Assembly: GCA_015499995.1 (NCBI GenBank)
Contig: JADNRV010000322.1
Coordinates: forward strand, 1 to 54,621
From: Flammula alnicola
Lineage: Eukaryota; Basidiomycota; Agaricomycetes; Agaricales; Strophariaceae
Reading direction: 5' to 3'
DNA: 54,621 bases
Shown here: piece by piece, positions 48,201-54,621 of the stretch
Numbering within the stretch: the first letter of the stretch is position 1
Layout: each line of letters starts with the position of its first letter
Notes under the pieces: generated by a model
Told to the model about the DNA's origin: nothing
Database searches by the model: none
The model's input: the letters and a program-made list of their open reading frames with translations, nothing else
Program-made: the position numbers and the translations under genes

Positions 48201-50610
48201 CTGTGTCCTCCAAGACCCCAATCTCAAGTACCAAGGCGGTGCCCAGGTAGCCAAGATGCCTGCAACTGCTTATACTGGTGTCTGTGGAGAAGAAGATTCA
48301 GCTTCGCTGGCGAGGGGTCTACGTTCCAGGCTAATCCCCGACACTGGCATATAATCCATCCGCGAAGACTTCCAGCTTCGATAACCTTGGCTCATGAAAA
48401 AAAGGTGCTCCTCGTCGACCTCAAGGTCCAAGAAGATATCAACTCCATGCTCGCGGGCTGCGCAAGTCAGCCACTTTGAGGAAAGAAAAAAAGGTGTAAC
48501 TCAACTTGTGGCACCGTCCCCACTCCCCACAAAAAACCAGGCCAGCGATCAGCTACTCCTCTGAGATCCTCTCCATAATACGAAGACGCCCCGACAACCC
48601 AATGACAAGTCGATGATAAACAGCGGTCCGAAGAAAAAAACTGTCCTGTTGAAAATGCTCCTGAAACCCGGTGCGCTTTAAATTGGACTACTTGACCTCG
48701 ATCTTTCAAATTTTCAAAAATATCACTTGGAAGAAATCGTTGCTCGTCGCGGGAAGGTAAGAGATTGGTAGAACCGCTGTAATTGTTATCGGCGCTGAAA
48801 AATGGCTGAAGGCAGAACTTGAACTGAGGGCGGAGGCAGAACAAGAATTCGAAGGGGTAGCGGCGTTTGAAAATCAACGGCCAATTCAAATCCGAAATCC
48901 ATGTCATACGCACAGAAGGGTTGAGCTTCTAACAAAGGCCCGTTCACGAATCGTTAATTGGCTTTTCCAGTGGCTAAAATTCGTCCAACCTAACTTTACT
49001 ACAGGCCCAGCACATGATATTTCGAACTGAAATCGACTCTTCCGCTCCAAGCTTCGCCCGAAGAAAACAAAGACTTTGTTTCGCTTCGATTCTCCGGTCC
49101 TGACCGTCATCATATCTCCCTACAACACGTCGTCAAATTTCAAGCTGGAAAATTGTACGTTCTCAAAAGTACACTTGCTATCATCGACGAAATTCTCTAA
49201 TTCGGTCATGTTTAAGGAACCAGCAAAAAATCAACCAATATAAATTTGAAAGCAGCTTTCCGAGGACGAAACCTCCTCTGTAAAGTACTCCAAGCATGGA
49301 ATCTAGCTCCCGCTTGCGATATCCTCACTTCCGAAGGGTTAGATGAATGCCACCCGTCGACCTGCGTCCGATTCAACAAATATGGCGGATAAATTAGGTG
49401 GACCTAAAATTTTTTGACGCGGTTACCAGTAAGTAATTTAACATTTGCTGTGTTTCATGCCTATCTGACAATATTAGTGCTCCAGGGCACTTAACTCGCA
49501 TCGTGGACTGCATACAGGTTGTTCGGCGTAGACCTTGGAGACCTTTAGCCGGCTGTCCATGTCAGTCCAAGATTGATAGCTCATTGAAAAATTCTGGTAC
49601 CGTACTGGTGAGTAAACGATGGTATTGCTGGGCACCCAGTCCATCTCAAAATGATTGTGTTCCAGCGTTCAGGGATTGGGTGCAAATGTTCTTCAATATG
49701 CTTTGCTACTTGGCTGCTTTGCCCCAGGTCAGATTGGGACGGGCTTACGAAACTCTATCTGCTCTACCCAGGCAAGTACACCTTCGCCCTCTAGCATCTA
49801 CAATGTAATTTATGGGGCAACACATTTAAGCATGCATATTAGCAACTGTTCCAAGACTGGTGGCTCCTGCAAAGTCTTGGGATGGCGTCTGTACAACGCG
49901 AGAAGGCGTCCGAATCGTACCACAATTGACGATATTGCATTGTCTGTCTGTCTGGATCATACCTCCTTCGTTGAGAGACACCGGCATTCTCTGGTTTCCG
50001 AACGCCGTCGACGAAAGGAATCCTTAAACTTCTCCCATGACAAGGAGGATCTCGTCTGGCCGCAGCTCAAATAGTCTCATTAAGCTTGAACGTGAGCAAC
50101 TGGAGCGATTTCAGACTTCATAGTCAGGACTAGTCAGGACTAGCGAGCATGGAACCAAACACACACCCTTCGCATTCACTGCCCTCTCTCCGCCTCCCAA
50201 GGACAGAACTACTGTTTACTTTACATCGAGATCCATTGCCTTTGATGCCAACGAAATCTTTATGGTGGCCAGCTCCCACTTCGTGTCAGTTGCGTCCCAA
50301 TTGCGTCCCTCTATTTCACGGCTTGTCCATATATGATATTAGCGCTCACTTGGAAAGAACCTAATCGCGGGCCGGTTAGTGTGTGGGAACTTTAAGCGGC
50401 AAGCTCATTGACAGGTTCCGAATCCACGGACTCAAAGCCTTTCGTGGATTCCTGGATCTTCGTCTCGTGAAGGGGTTCCTGTGAGTATGAGCAATCCGGA
50501 AGCCTGTACCGGCAGAACATCCCCGGGACTTCACAGCCACGATATCTGGATCTACGGGCTCCTACATAAGACGATGCACTGTGATTCTTTGACAAGGTTG
50601 CATTCACAAG
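45226..50610. other. Gene-poor 5.4 kb region
   Basis: Many short frames on both strands, none with a domain or a consistent set of introns. The longest is 48467-48913 minus (148 residues). It holds imperfect repeats at 46063-46305. A minus-strand piece near 46930-47030 (FSRTVLVSALVVLFIVLELC) looks membrane-like but stops soon after. It may contain decayed genes or long non-coding transcripts. Nothing firmer can be supported. Confidence 0.45.
46063..46305. repeat. Imperfect tandem repeat, three units
   Basis: Three related blocks lie about 85-110 bases apart. Units 1 and 3 share GGGATC(C)AG, GGTGAGAGCGTGC and TCAAAACAT ... ATATT(G/A)ACAAG. Unit 2 (about 46176-46217) keeps only GCATCAAAACGAGCAATATCGACAAG. 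The unit length is about 60-90 bases. Confidence 0.6.
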
Positions 50611-51870
50611 ATGTCAGCTCCTATATCTCTTACCAACTACCCTCCTCGTGACTTGGCTGGCTATGGGCGTTTCCCTCCTAACCCTAACTGGCCGAATGGT
50701 GCGAAGATTGCTGTTAATTTCGTGATCAATTACGAAGAAGGGGGCGAGAATTCCCTCGACAATGGGGATGCTCAGGCAGAGTCGAATTTACAGGAAACTG
50801 GTCCAGTGCGTGTTCTCGACTGTTAGATGTTGTTTATTTTTATTAAACCCTAGTGTTCGTTCATACGATAGAAACCGCCCTTGATAGGCGAGCGAGACCT
50901 TCCCATGGAGAGCCAGTTCGAATATGGCTCTCGTCGCGGAATGTGGCGTCTCCTCAATCTATTCGAGAAGCACAACATGCATATCACCATATATGCAGTG
51001 GGAAAGGCGTACGAGGCTCAACCGTAAGACTCACAATCCATGTTCTTTTCCTCTTGTGCACCCATTCTCAACCACACTTCCCAGTGAAATAGCCAAGGCA
51101 TGCGAAGAAGGCGGACACGAAACCGCATCCCACTGCTATCGCTGGATCAATTACACGCACATGGATGCCGAGTCTGAGGAGAAGTTGATTCGGCAAGCAA
51201 TAGACTCTTTCCGCAAGACCAGCCCGTCAGGAAAGGTCCCCGTAGGCTGGTACTATGGCCGACCATCTCCACGCACTCGTGCACTCGTGTGTAAGGTCTA
51301 CACTGTGACTTCCACTTAGGATGAATGTGCACCTAGCTTAGGTTGTATTTCAGACACTTTACCATTTCGCAACTCCTGATTCAAGGCTCCATCATACAGA
51401 CGCGGACGACCTGCCTTACTGGATTCCAGATCCAATCGCCGGGCCCAAGGAGGGCCTCCTCTTAGTGCCGTACACCTACGATGCCAACGACTTCAAGTTC
51501 TTCATCGCTCCCGGTTTCGCTTCTTCCATGGCCTATTATGAGCATGTCAAAAACGCCTTTGGTTCGTGTCTGACATCTTTGGCTTTATATCAAACCAACA
51601 TCTTCTAGATACACTTTACGAGGAGGGAGAGAATGGCCAGCCGGCATTCATGACAGTCGCCCTCCACGCTCGTATGCTGGGAAGACCAGGGCGTTTCCCA
51701 GCTATCAAACAGGTGCGTTCTTGCATGATCGTCATTGACTCGCGTATACTCAGTGCCCTTTCTAGTTCGTGGAGTACATCAAGAGTAAGCCAGATGTCTG
51801 GATCGCAACAAGAGAAGAGATTGCGAGGCATTGGGTATCACAGCATCCGTACAAAGTGCCCAAGGCATAA
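50611..51870 (+). CDS. PuuE/allantoinase-like polysaccharide deacetylase, copy 2
   Basis: Inverted paralog of the gene at 36961-38196. It starts MSAPISLTNYPPRDLAGYG and keeps NFVINYEEGGE, ESQFEYGSRRGMWR, GGHETASHCYRW, VGWYYGRPSPRTRALV, DLPYWIPDPIAGP, TVALHARMLGRPGRFPAIK and PDVWIATREEIARHW, ending VPKA. The stretch that in copy 1 reads SKVYRELGLELLYQADT is degenerate here and contains stops. A GTAAGG donor at 51291 with the normal acceptor (ends 51399) skips it and restores the frame as RALVYADDLPYW. The protein would therefore be about 17 residues shorter. It also has a 47-nt intron (51562-51608) absent from copy 1. It may still be active, since the metal-binding motifs remain, or be in decay. 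Confidence 0.78.
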
Positions 51871-52142
51871 TTTATCCATTTGATCACACGAGAAAGATGG
51901 TAGACAACTTACAAGCCGTCGCACTCGATCAGAATTGCCTGGGGATCTGTTCATGTATGAACTTCATGTCACAATTCAATCGTTTAAGATCGTGAGTTAA
52001 GACAACTTGCAACGTCGTTACCTTCCGTAGGCCAAACCCGGGTGGTAATACGCATCTCAATTTTTAGAACAAGCATAACGAAACTGCTTTCTGTTACCCG
52101 AGGGTTACCAGGAACTATTCATTCGCGATAGTGAGTGCGAGA

Positions 52143-54621
52143 CTATACAGGTGCGGCATATACTGTCGTAAGGTCTTTGGCCTCGTCGTCTTCTGACACC
52201 GAGAAGCCATCGTTGGATGCCGTATCCCAACCGATGATAGAATCCCCTGGAAGATACCTGCAGAATGCGGACACCGATTCAGATAACGAGAGTGCACTCG
52301 GAGAGAACGAAGGCACACCATGAAGTGTGCTCATACCAAACCACTTCTCAGCTTCTGGCGCACCCTCATGTTCGGCTGGCAGTATGGGTACAGGTGAAAG
52401 CTTATTGATGATATAATAGCACAGCATGGAGAGAGGAACACTGATAATCCATCCCTGTAGATAACGTGTCAAGAATAGGCGAGGAACAAAGTGCAGCGAC
52501 AGTACCATGCTGTATATCCGTTGGGCGCCTATACTCATTTTATCGGGATATAAGCGGCAACAAGGCCCTAAAGAAAGTGCGCTGAGGATGTTGGTCTATG
52601 CTATGTCTGTTGGCAGGAGGGCTCACAGGGAAAATGACACAGAATGAAACAAACCAAGAGGCGAAGCCTCTCCAGTTGTACCCCTTAGAGGAGTACATAT
52701 AGATACAGTCCTTTGCATAATCGTACATAGATGGGACATGGCTGAAGATCCATCAGTAACTATGATGACCAAAGGTAAGGTAAGTGCTCACTAATTTCCC
52801 TTGCGAAGGATGAAATCGCCCCATTGGCAACCGAGCAATGCACCCATAAGAAAAGTGTAGCTCCCCAAGAATGTCAAGACTACAAAGAAGAGTCGGTAAT
52901 TCTGCTGAAAAGACCTCGATTTGGGTGATTCTTACAGTCCTGAGCATTGTCCCTGAGACAGAAAACTGTGAGTATAGTTGCGGTTGAGTGACATTATCGT
53001 TGACGTACAAATCTGCCAAGGAAGGACGGGTAACGAAATGAGCGCTATGAGGACCTGGCCACGAACGATATCTACAGAGTATTAAAACATGGCGAAAACA
53101 TAAAAAATGGACTCGACGAACTGAAATATTCTATAAAGATGGGTTAATTGGATGAAAAGGCTGAATAAATGAACCTGCCGTTTTACTCACTCGGACAAAT
53201 GGCAGCAATATCGGCGCCGAAAGGGATTGAGTTGCAATAGATGTTAGTGACCATGACCGAGTAGAAAACACCTAGAGCGATCACGAAGCTATCCGGAAAA
53301 ACAATTACTCGATCAATATCGAAAGTAGTAACAAAAACAACCTACCATCCAAAGCGTGTCTTGGCGCTCCAATCCTCTGTGAGCAGAAGGTCAAGCTGGT
53401 CCCAAATGTTCCACTTTGCAACGCCTCCATAGCGTGACTGAAGAGAAGCAGTGGAGACTATACTCAAGAATGCCATGATCGACTTGGTGGTGAAAATAGT
53501 GAAACCTTGAGGCCAGCCAGCTTGTTTGGGATTCTTCGCATAACGAGACACATCAGACTGATTGGTGATCATGGGCGCGGTGGTCGCAAGAACAGAGTTA
53601 ATACTGCTCATGATGGCCCACCCTAGCGCAGAGCCAGAGATAGGTTTGGCCTGGAGGATGTTGAAGCCCTGAATCCTTTAGGATCGCTCTGGCCAAGGGT
53701 GGTTGACCAGACTGACACACATGTAAGCGCAGGAAAAGGTGTTCTAAAGGGAGGCTCACCGAACATAGAGAAGAAGGCGATACCTGCGGAAACGGCTCTC
53801 GTAGTGAAAATGGGGCGAAGTTTAGACGGATGAACCAAGGTCAGTGGCAAGGCAATGCCCCACGCGAGGAAATCTAGAGTGGGGATGAGAATGTCATAAC
53901 CCTACTATTTAAAGAACCGAACGTACAGCCGAGAATAGTTTTCGCGTCGGTTCCAGCGTTAGAAGGCATAGCAGGATTCCAATCTTTGTACTTGTGGCCA
54001 AAGATGCAGATAAAGATGATGTTCATCATTTGCGCAGCGTAAAAGATTTGGATAGCGCTGGCGACATCAGGGTTGAACTCAAAGAGAAAGCAAAACACTT
54101 ACTACCAAACCTAGGGAATAAAGTGTCAAGAATGGGAGAAGACAGGGAAGAAAAATGCATACAATTCCGACCAGGCCTCGCATGCCGACGAACCATTTCG
54201 ATCCAGAAACACCAAAGGTCGGACTAGCAATAGATCATGAGCAAAATCCAACATGTAATGAAAAGTCAAATACCGAATCATTGCTGGAAATCCAACATGA
54301 TAATGGGCACCAAAAGATGCGTTAAGCCTTCAGATAGAGGGTAAAAATCTTCGGTAATAATGTAGAACGAAACTAACGCACACAGCTGCTACACCAAGGA
54401 GTGCACTTCCGATAAGAACTGGAGCTACTGTTTGCGTCACGGTAAGGCCTACGCTGACGAAGGAAGCTAAGAAAAGATAGTAAGCAAAATCCCAGCACCA
54501 TTCTTATTCGCCATACATCCCACATTCCACTAAGAATTGACGGTTAATTGAGCTGAGGGAGATCACGAGACACATGATACGTACCCAATTCGCGTCGAAC
54601 GCCTGTCCAGCCCAGAGTGAG
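52143..54621 (-). CDS. NCS1-family permease (nucleobase/allantoin type), 5' end missing
   Basis: The gene reads leftward from beyond the right edge. Blocks in order are ASFVSVGLTVTQTVAPVLIG, LNASFGAHYHVGFPAMIR, FGVSGSKWFVGMRGLVGI, a stretch with the sodium/substrate-site-like ITNQSDVSRYAKNPKQAGWP, and QLDLLLTEDW. Further blocks are LTFLGSYTFLMGALLGCQWG, VPSMYDYAKDCIYMYSSKGY and NWRGFASWFVSF. A final helix is WIISVPLSMLCYYIINKL, followed by a soluble acidic tail ending TTVYAAPV. This is the order of fungal Fur/Dal4/Fui1 transporters for uracil, allantoin, uridine, cytosine, hydantoin or thiamine. Substrate is not resolved. About twelve helices are expected, and at least the N-terminal tail lies outside the window. 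Confidence 0.9.

Noticed and set aside
48467..48913. A 148-residue minus-strand frame
   Set aside because: No domain, no matching splice neighbours, and unrelated composition in the adjoining frames.

Overview
This is nuclear DNA from a filamentous basidiomycete, most likely an Agaricomycete mushroom. The evidence is many short (about 47-70 nt) GT-AG introns that can be joined in frame, a DUF6533-type seven-helix membrane protein, two large single-exon F-box proteins, and a fungal-type proline dehydrogenase, BCP1, ACS-family and NCS1 transporters. I saw no reverse transcriptase, transposase, tRNA, rRNA or CRISPR array. Gene models were built by eye from splice sites and reading frame. Those quoted with exon lengths sum to a whole number of codons.

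Left half (1-34 kb): the first exon of a short-chain dehydrogenase at the edge; an F-box protein; then a ~3.4 kb segment carrying a DUF6533 gene (arm A). An inverted, diverged copy (arm B) lies 22.7 kb downstream, and its DUF6533 gene is broken by a deletion. Between the arms lie a decayed P-loop kinase, the ribosome-export/BCCIP-like gene BCP1, a convergent pair of ACS-family MFS transporter paralogs, an aromatic-acid-exporter-like (FUSC) membrane protein whose 3' end has been tandemly duplicated, and a long low-complexity protein. To the right of arm B are a small four-exon membrane protein and a membrane-protein pseudogene with an inserted perfect palindrome.

Right half (34-54.6 kb): a neighbourhood dominated by nitrogen metabolism. 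It holds mitochondrial proline dehydrogenase (PUT1), a PuuE/allantoinase-like polysaccharide deacetylase, an amidase divergent from an Old Yellow Enzyme, a second F-box gene, a 5.4 kb gene-poor stretch, an inverted paralog of the deacetylase with changed splicing, and an NCS1 nucleobase/allantoin-type permease running off the right edge. The same 12-base double GATA motif lies upstream of PUT1 and between the amidase and Old Yellow Enzyme genes. This fits control by a nitrogen GATA factor, although copies of the core motif also sit beside BCP1.

Three independent pairs of paralogs in this window are all in inverted orientation. The main novelty here is this duplication architecture with stepwise decay of one partner, plus the possible nitrogen-scavenging cluster.
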